A stretch of 64,000 nucleotides of DNA from a virus. Below, piece by piece: positions 31,249 to 39,239 of the stretch (the stretch's first letter is position 1; every line of letters begins with the position of its first letter). Location: the IMG/VR virus record IMGVR_UViG_3300029882_000268, positions 1 through 64,000 of that record; one strand, 5' to 3'. Below the pieces are notes generated by a model that worked only from the letters and a program-made list of their open reading frames with translations, did no database searches and was not told the origin of the DNA. The translations under genes and the position numbers were made by a program.

Positions 31249-31642
31249 CCTGCCTCCACTTACTTAAATACTCAATCGCCTTGTAAAATAAGGCCACATC
31301 ATCTTTGAATGTGCCCAAAATGCGATTACACCGTCCGCACAGTAAATCTCGATTGATGCCCGTAGCGTGGTCGTGGTCTACGGCTAAAAGTATTACTTTT
31401 CCTCTTCGGGTTATTGTTTCTGGTTGCCCGCACAAAGCACACAGACCTTTTTGCTTTTCGAATTTTTGATTGTAGCCATCCAGCGACAATCCGAACTTTT
31501 TCTTCAGATAATATCGTTTCATGGTCTGTGGGTAGTAAACGCGATTGCGCTGATAATATTGCTTAGCGGATTCAGCGCACGCTTCGCACTTTGTTTTCCC
31601 GGGACGAGCGGGTCTAGTGCATGAACCACTGGCACATTGCAT
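31238..31642 (-). CDS. endonuclease VII-type nuclease
   Basis: 134 residues. CTRPARPGKTKCEAC is an N-terminal zinc pair; FGLSLDGYNQKFEKQKGLCALCGQPE and VDHDHATGINRDLLCGRCNRILG is the recombination endonuclease VII motif with intact DHDH; AIEYLSKW closes the domain. A GTATTAAG box and GAGGAG lie upstream of ATG 31642, just past the MCP terminator, so this gene heads a new transcription unit. Confidence 0.86.
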   Translation of the reverse strand: MQCASGSCTRPARPGKTKCEACAESAKQYYQRNRVYYPQTMKRYYLKKKFGLSLDGYNQKFEKQKGLCALCGQPETITRRGKVILLAVDHDHATGINRDLLCGRCNRILGTFKDDVALFYKAIEYLSKWRQDAT

Positions 31643-31662
31643 ATATCCAAATATCTCCTCTA

Positions 31663-31670
31663 CTTAATAC
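31663..31670 (-). promoter_or_regulatory. -10-like GTATTAAG box
   Basis: GTATTAAG on the minus strand, 20 nt before ATG 31642, right after the MCP terminator. The 13-mer GTATTAAGTAGAG is shared with the site at 33449. Confidence 0.45.
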
Positions 31671-31701
31671 TTGGATATTTGGTTATTATTGGGGAAAAAG
31701 G

Positions 31702-31728
31702 AAAAAGGGCTCGGATTGCTCCGAGCCC
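31702..31728 (-). terminator. intrinsic terminator of the MCP gene
   Basis: GGGCTCGGA (31728-31720) pairs with TCCGAGCCC (31715-31707) around a GCAA tetraloop, followed by TTTTTCCTTTTT on the minus strand. Confidence 0.93.
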
Positions 31729-31754
31729 TAAGGTTAACCGCGACAACGAGAGGT

Positions 31755-32714
31755 TTAGTTCTCGCCGTAGTTGGCGGTCGCGTTGAAGCGGCCATTGACT
31801 GTGAGACGCTGGACACCTGATGGGTTGAACACCAAGAAGCCCAAGTTCTCGAAGATGCTGAAACCGATCTGACGGAGGTCAGGACGGTCGGCAGACATCA
31901 CGGTCAACGGAATACGTTCTGGGATTACGCCGAGGAACTCAGCGTCCGCCAGAATGTAGATGCAGCCGTAGCCGACCTTACGAGACTGGAGGAGCGTTGC
32001 GCCCCAGAGATAGCCCATGACGCCCGTCTTCAACAGCTTGCGCTGTGTTTCACGGTCGATGTTTTGCTGCGTCCACTTCAACAGGTCCGTGTAGTCACGC
32101 GGATTGAAGAAGATGAAAGCAACCGACAGATCGTGGCGTGCAACCTGACCAAAGCCGTCTGCCAACGAGTTGATGTCGATGGGAGCGTTGATGGCGATGT
32201 CGGGGTTGTAAACCGGATCGTTGGGTGGGTGGCCGACTGCGCCTGCCGCAACACCGTCAAACAGGTTGAACACGTAACCATCTTCCGCTGCGCCTACTTC
32301 AGCCTTTGCGAGGTTGAGTGAACGAGCGACGAGATCGAAACGACGTTCCTTGATCTGCGTGATCGGAATCATCGGGTTGGACACGATTTCAAACGTCGGA
32401 ACCGTGACGCGCTTTGGCTTGGTGACGCGCACGATGTCGCCGCCTTCTTCACCTACCACAAAGGCCTCAACGAAGGACGAGCCCGGGGTGGAACCCACGG
32501 TCATCGCGCTTACATCAAATTCCTTATCGTAGATGGGCAGAGCGCCATCGGGAAGAGTTTCAACCATAAGAGCCTTGCGAGCAATGCTCATATAGTCACG
32601 ACGACGACGGAGGGACGGTCCCAACGAAGCCGCAAGTTTCTGACGACCACCCGCAGTCTTGAGCAACTGTCCGAGCATAGCCGTCTGCTGTTGTGTACGA
32701 GAAAGGTTTGCCAT
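31755..32714 (-). CDS. major capsid protein (HK97-fold type)
   Basis: 319 residues from ATG 32714 (AAGGAG upstream); the frame extends further upstream but without a signal. Late motifs fit phage MCPs: AFIFFNPRDYTDLLKWTQQNIDRETQRKLLKTGVMGYLWGA in pieces, LLQSRKVGYGCIYILADAEFLGVIPE, MSADRPDLRQIGFSIFENLGFLVFN, and a C-terminal beta strand. It is followed by a strong terminator and preceded by a probable decoration gene; protease and scaffold genes lie upstream. The charged N-terminal 50 residues could be a delta domain removed by the prohead protease. Confidence 0.75.
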   Translation of the reverse strand: MANLSRTQQQTAMLGQLLKTAGGRQKLAASLGPSLRRRRDYMSIARKALMVETLPDGALPIYDKEFDVSAMTVGSTPGSSFVEAFVVGEEGGDIVRVTKPKRVTVPTFEIVSNPMIPITQIKERRFDLVARSLNLAKAEVGAAEDGYVFNLFDGVAAGAVGHPPNDPVYNPDIAINAPIDINSLADGFGQVARHDLSVAFIFFNPRDYTDLLKWTQQNIDRETQRKLLKTGVMGYLWGATLLQSRKVGYGCIYILADAEFLGVIPERIPLTVMSADRPDLRQIGFSIFENLGFLVFNPSGVQRLTVNGRFNATANYGEN

Positions 32715-32731
32715 GTTGTTCTTTTTCTCCT

Positions 32732-33301
32732 TTACAGTAACGACGCTACGCCGAGCCAAGCTTCGGTCGTGGTTGGAACGTGGGTGCAAATACCGACAGC
32801 GGGCGAAGCAGCGTGGCTGCGTGCCGCCGAGGTGTACTGTCCGATGTTCGCGGAAGTGGCGCAGCCACAATACAGATACGCACCGAGTGTGAACGCTGCG
32901 CTCGTATCATAGCAATTTCCGTCCGAGTTACCCACCATTCCCTGCCACATGGCACGGACAACGGGGGCTTTCTTGGAACCGGAAGGCCCAATAGCGCCAG
33001 CGAATTCGCCGCCGTTGTTGAGCAGAGTTGCGAAGGGAGTGCCAGCGTTTCCAGACCCATAGTAAGTCGCGTCCGTGTCGCATGGAGCGATGTTACCGAT
33101 TTGTCCGAAAGCAGGTTGGTTGGGAGGTTGAATCGGGTATGCAGCGTTCGTGCTTGCACCAAGAATGGCTACAATCACGCCGCCGACGTATCCGCCAGCC
33201 TTCAACGTCTGTTGGTCAGTTCCCGGATCGCCAGTGAGGAATACCGCTGGGGTGCAGTTAACGGAATCGTTCTGACCCAGATAGTGTAATTTCACACTCA
33301 T
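32732..33301 (-). CDS. probable capsid decoration/virion protein
   Basis: 189 residues starting at ATG 33301 with TGGAG 8 nt upstream. Gly/Ala/Pro-rich and beta-type (LKAGGYVGGVIVAILGAST, GNAGTPFATLLNNGGEFAGAIGPSG), with six Cys, unusual for a cytoplasmic phage protein. It lies directly before the MCP gene, the usual place of a decoration or head-stabilising protein. No family recognised; assignment rests on position and composition. Confidence 0.5.
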   Translation of the reverse strand: MSVKLHYLGQNDSVNCTPAVFLTGDPGTDQQTLKAGGYVGGVIVAILGASTNAAYPIQPPNQPAFGQIGNIAPCDTDATYYGSGNAGTPFATLLNNGGEFAGAIGPSGSKKAPVVRAMWQGMVGNSDGNCYDTSAAFTLGAYLYCGCATSANIGQYTSAARSHAASPAVGICTHVPTTTEAWLGVASLL

Positions 33302-33448
33302 TTTGGTTTCTCCAGTTTTGTGTACGAGAGTTTGATTATTCTTCCCAATCCGGCCTTTTGGGGGCTCAGGACTATAGGTTGAACGACTCTCACATAAGAC
33401 ATGCGTATCAAATTTTTTCACTAACTAGCGATTTTTGTCGATTTGACC

Positions 33449-33456
33449 GTATTAAG
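33449..33456 (+). promoter_or_regulatory. -10-like GTATTAAG box
   Basis: GTATTAAGTAGAG lies 13 nt before the ATG at 33469, with GAGAGG as ribosome-binding site. It matches the minus-strand site at 31663-31670. Confidence 0.45.
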
Positions 33457-33468
33457 TAGAGAGGTTTT

Positions 33469-34218
33469 ATGTTTGTCTATCTGGTAACCAGCTTGGTTGA
33501 CGGGAAGATGTACATCGGCAAAACCGAAAAGACCATTCGAGGAAGATGGCGTGAACACCTGAAGAACGCAAAACAACCAAAGCGCCATCAAGAGTACCTG
33601 TACCGCGCTCTTCGCAAACACGGCCCCGAAAATTTCCACGTGCAGCAATTAGCGAAAGCAACCACAACCGAAGAACTCAACCAACTTGAACAGTTATGGA
33701 TTTTGCTTCTTAAAACCCTGTCGCCCGATGGCTACAACATGACGGCAGGCGGGGATGGCGTACCAGCAACGCCGGAAATACGTGAAAAATTACGCATAAA
33801 AGCATTGGGAAGAGTTTCAACGAAACGGCAAAGAGAGACCACCAGTCTGCTATTCAAAGGCAAACCCAAGCCCGCTACTCAACGCGCAAAAATAGCGGCA
33901 AGTTGGAATGATGACCGTCGTAACAAGATGAGCAAACTCTCCACAGCCGTCAACAAAATAGAAAACTCCAAGCTTAGAGATTTTACCTGTCCAGATTGCG
34001 GCACAGAATTTAAGCAAGTCGCCAAGGGTGTCTACGGCGGTCATCGACGCTTCTGCCTACATTACGGCGGATTGTACAAAGTCTGGTTAACATGGGAAGG
34101 GACTGTCGCTGAGTTTGTTGAACTCTATGGCGTCAATCGATCCACGGTGTATAACTGGAAAAACGAAAGAAATTTTGTGGTGTTTAGCACACCACCCCCA
34201 TTGAGCCCATCGGCATAA
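33469..34218 (+). CDS. GIY-YIG endonuclease with zinc and HTH tail
   Basis: 249 residues. VYLVTSLVDGKMYIGKTEK and RGRWREHLK form the GIY-YIG core, ENFHVQQLAKA the third element, LEQLWILLLK the catalytic Glu. Later come a zinc knuckle CPDCGTEF ... FC and, at the C-terminus, VAEFVELYGVNRSTVYNWK, an HTH. It is on the plus strand inside the minus-strand structural region and its last 35 nt overlap the convergent gene at 34184. Homing-type selfish element. Confidence 0.88.
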   Translation: MFVYLVTSLVDGKMYIGKTEKTIRGRWREHLKNAKQPKRHQEYLYRALRKHGPENFHVQQLAKATTTEELNQLEQLWILLLKTLSPDGYNMTAGGDGVPATPEIREKLRIKALGRVSTKRQRETTSLLFKGKPKPATQRAKIAASWNDDRRNKMSKLSTAVNKIENSKLRDFTCPDCGTEFKQVAKGVYGGHRRFCLHYGGLYKVWLTWEGTVAEFVELYGVNRSTVYNWKNERNFVVFSTPPPLSPSA

Positions 34219-34822
34219 TTAAATTTGCGGGCAGTGCGGCAAAGAATGATACCGCAAGCTCGGCTCCACCATTGCCTCCCACGGTCCAACCCGAGTTACT
34301 AAGAGTTGCTGCCGTGGTTTGAATTTGATAGGCACTACAACCGACACCATAATCGTATCGGTTTTCGGGATTGGGATATGCTGGGTTCCATGGTGAACTC
34401 GCACCGACAGTTGGATAGGATGCCCCCGAATATGATTGTGTTGTAAAAAGCACCAATTCATTATCCACAGTCGGAGTCAAGCTGATGGCATACGCAGAGG
34501 AATACCAATAGCCAGAATTGGTTTGATCGAGGGCGGACGTTGCGGCTACCCCGCTAAATTCCCAAATTGTACCGAACGTAGCGGGAAAACTTACGGTGTT
34601 CGACCCCGCCTTGCAATTCATGGCGTAGAAAATAGAGGCTGAACCAGACTGAATCGCCAAATCCCATGTGTTCCCTTGACCGTCTGATACACCGCTGGTG
34701 ATACCCCCTGTGTAGGATATAAAAATGAGAAGATCACCAACAGTGTTGTTGCTTCCGTAGGTAAGACTTGAAGCTTGGGAACCGCCAGTTGTGCTCGTGT
34801 ACTGTACCTCTGCGATTGACAT
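34184..34822 (-). CDS. hypothetical virion protein, lectin-like beta sandwich
   Basis: 212 residues. VGDLLIFISYTGGITSGVSDGQGNTWDLA, TVSFPATFGTIWEFSGVAATSALDQTNSG, and ELVLFTTQSYSG follow the pattern of jelly-roll domains seen in phage structural proteins and in secreted bacterial beta-sandwich proteins. The extreme C-terminus (IMPMGSMGVVC) overlaps the convergent GIY-YIG gene by 35 nt; it may be a recent extension. Likely exposed head or fibre component. Confidence 0.6.
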   Translation of the reverse strand: MSIAEVQYTSTTGGSQASSLTYGSNNTVGDLLIFISYTGGITSGVSDGQGNTWDLAIQSGSASIFYAMNCKAGSNTVSFPATFGTIWEFSGVAATSALDQTNSGYWYSSAYAISLTPTVDNELVLFTTQSYSGASYPTVGASSPWNPAYPNPENRYDYGVGCSAYQIQTTAATLSNSGWTVGGNGGAELAVSFFAALPANLIMPMGSMGVVC

Positions 34823-34834
34823 TATGCCGTCCCC

Positions 34835-35425
34835 TTATGCGTAGAAGAATAGTACATCGGAAGTTGCCGACGTGGAACCCGTTCGGGTCGTGGTGCAAGC
34901 AATGGTGATGCCCGTGCTCATAGCGATACCGAGATCAATCGCCTGAACTAGCCCAGCACCGTTCGTGCCTGATGCTGGAGCGGGGACAGGAATCACAAAG
35001 TCTGGAGTCGTAGTACCTACTGTGACGTTCGTGCTGAGCTTGTTGAAGACCTGAACGTAACAAAGGGCCGACCCGTTGTTCATGATTGTCCAGCCGTAAA
35101 TTTGCCCGGCCGAACCCTTAACCTGCTCTTTAGTGCTCGTTAATGAAGCAGAGTAGGGTAGACCCATACCACCCGAGGTTTCCGGGACTTGCTGCACAGC
35201 AACAGTTGCGGCAATACTCACGGGTTGAGTTGTCTGCCAGAAAGTTCCTGTGACTGCAACGGAGCCCGAGACGGCAACCGTCCACGATCCTGATTGTGTG
35301 ACCGCGACCGTACCTGATACAGAAATGGCGTTCTCAACGTTGACGCCTATATTGCCTGAGCCGTCCTGATTGGTCGCGAGGGCGAATACGCCGCCTGCTT
35401 CGAGAATGATTGTGCTGAGTGACAT
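34835..35425 (-). CDS. hypothetical virion protein with short beta repeats
   Basis: 196 residues. The N-terminal 80 residues have degenerate repeats (AISVSGTVAVTQSGSWTVAV, SGSVAVTGTFWQTTQPVSIA) of the V-S-G-T-V-A-V type found in phage head fibres and beta-prism stalks. The C-terminal domain (GQIYGWTIMNNGSALCYVQVFN) is typical of head-fibre tips. It probably works with the gene just downstream, 12 nt away. AAGGAG before ATG 35425. Confidence 0.65.
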   Translation of the reverse strand: MSLSTIILEAGGVFALATNQDGSGNIGVNVENAISVSGTVAVTQSGSWTVAVSGSVAVTGTFWQTTQPVSIAATVAVQQVPETSGGMGLPYSASLTSTKEQVKGSAGQIYGWTIMNNGSALCYVQVFNKLSTNVTVGTTTPDFVIPVPAPASGTNGAGLVQAIDLGIAMSTGITIACTTTRTGSTSATSDVLFFYA

Positions 35426-35532
35426 GATGGACTCCTTACTGAAGTGACCCGTAAGCAGTGAATTAGTAACTCAGGAGGAATTTCCCAATGGGATTGGGTT
35501 ATCGGGGAAATTTCACTTGCGATTTTCTAAGC

Positions 35533-35568
35533 CGCAGAAAATAAAGCCTCAGTTTTATCCGAGGCTTT
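35533..35568 (-). terminator. intrinsic terminator
   Basis: AAAGCCTC/GAGGCTTT stem (35543-35550 with 35561-35568), loop of 10 nt, then TATTTTCT on the minus strand. Downstream of the small gene ending at 35591. Confidence 0.85.
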
Positions 35569-35590
35569 GAATTTCACGACGTTGTTGAGA

Positions 35591-35788
35591 TTATGAAATC
35601 AGCTTTGGGTAGCTTTTCGAGCCTCGATAGAGAGCGCACGCTTTTATCAACAGAGCGTTGACTTCCTCAGAGACGGGCTCGTAGTGGGTGTCCCAGTAAC
35701 CCAGTCCATAGCCTCTCCAGCACAGCAGACTGATGGTGTGGCTTAGCTTGGGGCGACCGCATTTGACACACCGGGGCTCAAAGACCAT
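35591..35788 (-). CDS. 65-residue Cys-containing small protein
   Basis: MVFEPRCVKCGRPKLSH begins with a CxxC knuckle and a later single Cys (LLCWRG); one zinc site is possible. A TATAAT box lies 5 nt before ATG 35788, so the mRNA may be leaderless. Divergent from the plus-strand gene at 35820 and followed by its own terminator. Function unknown. Confidence 0.6.
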   Translation of the reverse strand: MVFEPRCVKCGRPKLSHTISLLCWRGYGLGYWDTHYEPVSEEVNALLIKACALYRGSKSYPKLIS

Positions 35789-35793
35789 CCCCC

Positions 35794-35799
35794 ATTATA
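35794..35799 (-). promoter_or_regulatory. TATAAT box 5 nt before a start codon
   Basis: Minus strand GGTATAATGGGGG-ATG. The ATTCCTA upstream box of the main promoter family is not present here. Confidence 0.5.
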
Positions 35800-35819
35800 C
35801 CACTACTCAAATCTTTAGT

Positions 35820-36356
35820 ATGGCGACACCTCCAGCGAAAATTCTAGCAGTGCAGATGCAGACCCCAGAGGTTATCCAACTGCCTACAGGCGGCGGGACG
35901 GAACAAACTGGATACCGATGCATCCTCGCCGTCTCTTCCATCTTAGCTAAAGTTCAAACCACAGTCCTATTTGGCCGCGACCTGTACGGCATTGGTCTGA
36001 TGAGCAACTTTCCTGAAGAACAAATCTTCCCGCGTTTCGTGAATTCGTTCAAGGACAGACCGTGGAAGTGGGCGCAGTTGAACGCGATTCCCAATCCCGC
36101 CGTCCCATACCCACAGCAGCTTCCTCCCGCGCAGCCTCCCGTCGCCACGGGTGTCATCACCGTTCTGAACTCCGGTTGGGATGCCATGTTCGGGTACTGG
36201 ATCGAGTTCAAGGGCAACTACTGGCTGCATTTTCCCCTGTTTAAGGATTGGGCGAGCCTCGTTATTCGTGACGGCCCAAACTACAAAGGGTTCCAGCCAT
36301 CCGTGGGCTCAGGACGAGGCGGCTCGGGGTCTGGATCGGGAAATTGTAATTGCTAG
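35820..36356 (+). CDS. hypothetical protein with Gly/Ser tail ending in NCNC
   Basis: 178 residues from ATG 35820; no ribosome-binding site, preceded by TCTTTAGT. Middle part: TTVLFGRDLYGIGLMSNFPEEQIFP and FGYWIEFKGNYWLHFPLFKDW, aromatic and beta-like; a Pro linker VPYPQQLPPAQPP; then a flexible GSGRGGSGSGSGNCNC end. The C-terminal CxC could bind metal or cross-link. One of the few plus-strand genes in the structural region. Function unknown. Confidence 0.65.
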   Translation: MATPPAKILAVQMQTPEVIQLPTGGGTEQTGYRCILAVSSILAKVQTTVLFGRDLYGIGLMSNFPEEQIFPRFVNSFKDRPWKWAQLNAIPNPAVPYPQQLPPAQPPVATGVITVLNSGWDAMFGYWIEFKGNYWLHFPLFKDWASLVIRDGPNYKGFQPSVGSGRGGSGSGSGNCNC

Positions 36357-36362
36357 AAAATG

Positions 36363-36388
36363 AAGGGGCCGCTTTTAGGCGACCCCTT
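36363..36388. terminator. bidirectional terminator between convergent genes
   Basis: AAGGGGCCGC pairs with GCGACCCCTT (one mismatch), loop TTTTAG. On the minus strand it is followed by CATTTTCT; on the plus strand the U-run is short. Confidence 0.75.
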
Positions 36389-36413
36389 TGGTGATGCACT
36401 CGGTTGAGATTGA

Positions 36414-36728
36414 TTACTCGTCGTCGCCAAATACGGCGCGACTAATTTCGTCGGGGCCGTAAAAGGCTTTCTTTCGCGGAGGGTAGACACATACGCCCCA
36501 TGGTGTCATACTTCCACTGAGGATCGTATCTGGGTGAGACCCCGTGCCGGGTAAAATAAAGGCCCCGAAATGGGCGTACCAATCACCCTCGGGTACATCG
36601 GGGTTGCTGGCTCTCCACTCGACAAACTTGGCAACATCCGCATCAGTGGCTTTCGAGGCACGCCTCTCCTCTAGAATTCGTTGGTGGAATTTCTTCCGAT
36701 CAATTGAATTCCAATTGATTTTCGGCAT
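36414..36728 (-). CDS. 104-residue hypothetical protein
   Basis: Starts MPKINWNSIDRKKFHQRILEERR, a helix, then DWYAHFGAFILPGTGSHPDTILSG and a C-terminus RAVFGDDE. That last tetrapeptide set (FGDDE) is also the end of the scaffold-like protein at 37041-39239, which may be a shared binding peptide. Terminator downstream, small gene upstream. Not recognised. Confidence 0.6.
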   Translation of the reverse strand: MPKINWNSIDRKKFHQRILEERRASKATDADVAKFVEWRASNPDVPEGDWYAHFGAFILPGTGSHPDTILSGSMTPWGVCVYPPRKKAFYGPDEISRAVFGDDE

Positions 36729-36736
36729 GAGGAGTT

Positions 36737-36931
36737 CTAGACCCCGAAGATCAATCGGTCGAGTTCTGCGTACACGGAGTTCTGCTCTGGCGAGCCCTCG
36801 GTAGTAGCCGCAAGACGATCATATAGGTCGGTAATTTGCTTCTGCAAAGGAGCAGAAGCGGGAGCACTTGAAGACGTTCGTCCCATCGCTGTTCCAGCCG
36901 CAGGGGACATCAACATCGTTGTCTTGTCCAT
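36737..36931 (-). CDS. 64-residue hypothetical protein
   Basis: MDKTTMLMSPAAGTAMG, a Ser/Ala linker, then a helix QKQITDLYDRLAATTEG ... NSVYAELDRLIFGV. ATG 36931 is preferred (AAGG 8 nt upstream); a GTG three codons earlier is possible. The helical end suggests a coiled-coil partner in head assembly. First gene after the scaffold terminator. Confidence 0.55.
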   Translation of the reverse strand: MDKTTMLMSPAAGTAMGRTSSSAPASAPLQKQITDLYDRLAATTEGSPEQNSVYAELDRLIFGV

Positions 36932-36949
36932 AATCTCCACCTTATTTAT

Positions 36950-36957
36950 CTTAATAC
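36950..36957 (-). promoter_or_regulatory. -10-like GTATTAAG box
   Basis: Minus strand AGTATTAAGATAAATAAGG, about 18 nt before ATG 36931 and just after the terminator at 36984-37022. Confidence 0.45.
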
Positions 36958-36983
36958 TGCTTTTCCTTCTTGTCTAGTCTAAA

Positions 36984-37022
36984 ATTGAAAAGGGGCAAGG
37001 GTTGTGTAAACCCCTGCCCCTT
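36984..37022 (-). terminator. intrinsic terminator of the scaffold-like gene
   Basis: AAGGGGCAGGGGTT and AACCCTTGCCCCTT arms pair with one bulge around ACAC-rich loop; TTTTCAATTTT follows on the minus strand. It lies 18 nt after the stop at 37041. Confidence 0.88.
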
Positions 37023-37040
37023 CAATCATGTTGCAAAGGA

Positions 37041-39239
37041 TTACTCGTCGTCGCCGAACAGCGCAGTGGCGATGTCAACGGGCTTCGGTGAGGCTACGAC
37101 CGGGCGGACACGCTTGATGCTGCCCTTCGGGTCTGCCTTGGCTGCGGTTTTTGCGGCTGCGGACTTCGGAGACTGCAACTGAGGAACCGCATCCTGAGGA
37201 GTGCGCTTTGCGCCCTGCTCTTCAGGCTTGATATCCTTCATTGCTTCCACGAAGAGGTCCTCGTCGTGGTCAGACTCGTTGTCGCGGTCTTCCGCACCGG
37301 CCTCGTTCTGCTTCAGCTTGTTGGCAACTTCGCCAGTAAACGATTCCAGAACGTCAAAGCCTTCAACGTTCATTGCAACCTTCTCTTCGGAAGCAATGAG
37401 GCTGTAAAGTGGATCGGCGTCAGAGCCCTGCATATCGAAATAGCTCTCGATACTGGCTACCTGCATACCGCTGTCGTCAAGCACAGATTCCATGCCTGCG
37501 GCAGATGTTGGGGCGAAGAAGCTGTCGCCGTCATCGGCTGCCTGATGCTCGTCGCCTTCGTTGGCAAGTGACGCGGCTTTGTCTTCCATCTCGTCCTGAT
37601 CGAACACAGACGAAAGGTCAAGCTCTTCCTCGGAAGGCTCACCCTCTTCAAGAGCGAGAGGAACTTCCTCTTCGTTCTCTTCAAGGATTTCCTGCTCAAG
37701 GGCCTTGACAGCCTCGTTGACTTCCTCGATCTTTTCCTGAACGACCATCTTCTTCTCGTCGGTCAGAATTGCGCCTGCTTCGTCAGCGGGAGCTTCTGCA
37801 TCCATCGGAGGAGCGTCCAGCCCTGCATCGCCTGCGGGAGCGGCCATATCCATCGGTGGGGCATCGCCTGCGGGTGCGTCAATCGGCGCATCCATTGGCG
37901 GCTCATCGGCCTTCTTTGCCTTGGCAGCAACGGCTTTGGCAGAGGCGCACTTGCATTCGCCTTTGCACTTGTCGCACTTCTTCTCAGCAGCCTTCTTGTC
38001 GGAAGCGGACTTGCAGCTATCGCAGCCAGCACACTTCTCGCCGTCCTTGCACTTCGCGTTCTTCGCGGATGCGGACTTGCCGTCGCTGAGGTTCACGGTC
38101 TGACCCGGCTTCTCACCAGCGTCGGGACGTTCGGCAGCCTTAGCTGCGTCCATTTCCTTCGGCTCGGAGTGAGTGCCGCCGCCGCATCCACGACCGTCGT
38201 TGTACGTATCGGTCTGCGGACCAGCGTCCTTGCGGTCATCGGCCTTCTTCGAGGTAGCCGACTTCGCGTCACCCTTGATTTCCTTTTCGACAGCCGAACG
38301 CTCGGACTTCAGAACGGACGGGTCCTCAAGGAGATCATTGAGTTCGACTTTGTGGACTTCTTTGAATTGTTCGGCGACCTTGGAGTAGTGGGCGTTGATC
38401 GCGGTTTGACGGAGGGCAGCAACGAGAGCTTTGGTGTCGTTACCTTGGAGCAGCGAAGAGGCGAATGCCTGACGCTTTTCGACGGGGGCACCCGGAAGCA
38501 TCGTATTGGCGATTGTATACGCCGCAGCGGTGCGAACCTGTGCTTCCCTCTTGATCGTCTCGCGCTTCGTTTTCAGTTCTGCAAGCTTCTCTTTCAAGTT
38601 CGAGGGCTTGGTAGCTGTAGGAGTTGCCATGGTTGAGCCTTCCTTTTTCATCTCGGGAGAGGCAGAATTGCCCCTCTTTTGAGAGGTTTGATAGTTATTT
38701 TTCTTGTTTACTGCGGATTTTGCGCTCGCCATAGGAGGTTCCAAGGCAGGTGCAGGTGCTTCTGGTGGGGCTGCTGGTGCGTCTAGTGCCGCATCTGGGG
38801 CTGGGGCGGCTTCTGGAGCCACGTCGCCCGCTGGTGCTGCTAAAGCGTCGGGAGCAGGGGGTGGAGCTAGGGGATCGCCCAACGGGGCTCCCATATCTGG
38901 ACCTACGCCCATACCCGGCTCGACGGCATCGCCGCCAGCGATATTGGCGATTTCTGAGTCGAGGCCGTCCAACTGGGACCGAATGCCTTCCGACCACTGT
39001 CCGCCCTTCAGTTTCTCCCATTCGGAGATAAACTGAACGCCTTCGCGCATCGTGCGAATCTCTTCTTCAAGCTCTTCGCGCTTCGCGGTGAGGAGGTCAA
39101 ATTCGGGGGTCGCGGGAAGATCGGAGGGGATACCGGAGTCCAGACCCATGATCTGGTCGTCAATAGCGTCTAAATCCGCCTGTTTGCGGCTGAGTGCCGC
39201 TTTTGCGGCTGCGAGCTTCGATTTCGTTTGGTTTGCCAT
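37041..39239 (-). CDS. scaffold/prohead-core-like acidic protein with internal in-frame start
   Basis: 732 residues, very Ala/Asp/Glu/Pro-rich. 1-115 coiled coil (LAAAKAALSRKQADLDAIDD, KREELEEEIRTMRE), then a Pro/Ala/Asp linker to about 175. Near 204 a second start, ATG 38630, has AAGGAAGG 7 nt upstream and opens MATPTATKPSNLKEKLAELK; an independent 530-residue product is likely. Residues 396-436 hold a Cys-rich patch (KCKDGEKCAGCDSCK, CDKCKGECKC). C-terminus ALFGDDE. Position between protease and capsid genes and composition suggest a scaffold; nested start recalls lambda C/Nu3. TAATG overlap with the protease gene. Confidence 0.6.
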   Translation of the reverse strand: MANQTKSKLAAAKAALSRKQADLDAIDDQIMGLDSGIPSDLPATPEFDLLTAKREELEEEIRTMREGVQFISEWEKLKGGQWSEGIRSQLDGLDSEIANIAGGDAVEPGMGVGPDMGAPLGDPLAPPPAPDALAAPAGDVAPEAAPAPDAALDAPAAPPEAPAPALEPPMASAKSAVNKKNNYQTSQKRGNSASPEMKKEGSTMATPTATKPSNLKEKLAELKTKRETIKREAQVRTAAAYTIANTMLPGAPVEKRQAFASSLLQGNDTKALVAALRQTAINAHYSKVAEQFKEVHKVELNDLLEDPSVLKSERSAVEKEIKGDAKSATSKKADDRKDAGPQTDTYNDGRGCGGGTHSEPKEMDAAKAAERPDAGEKPGQTVNLSDGKSASAKNAKCKDGEKCAGCDSCKSASDKKAAEKKCDKCKGECKCASAKAVAAKAKKADEPPMDAPIDAPAGDAPPMDMAAPAGDAGLDAPPMDAEAPADEAGAILTDEKKMVVQEKIEEVNEAVKALEQEILEENEEEVPLALEEGEPSEEELDLSSVFDQDEMEDKAASLANEGDEHQAADDGDSFFAPTSAAGMESVLDDSGMQVASIESYFDMQGSDADPLYSLIASEEKVAMNVEGFDVLESFTGEVANKLKQNEAGAEDRDNESDHDEDLFVEAMKDIKPEEQGAKRTPQDAVPQLQSPKSAAAKTAAKADPKGSIKRVRPVVASPKPVDIATALFGDDE

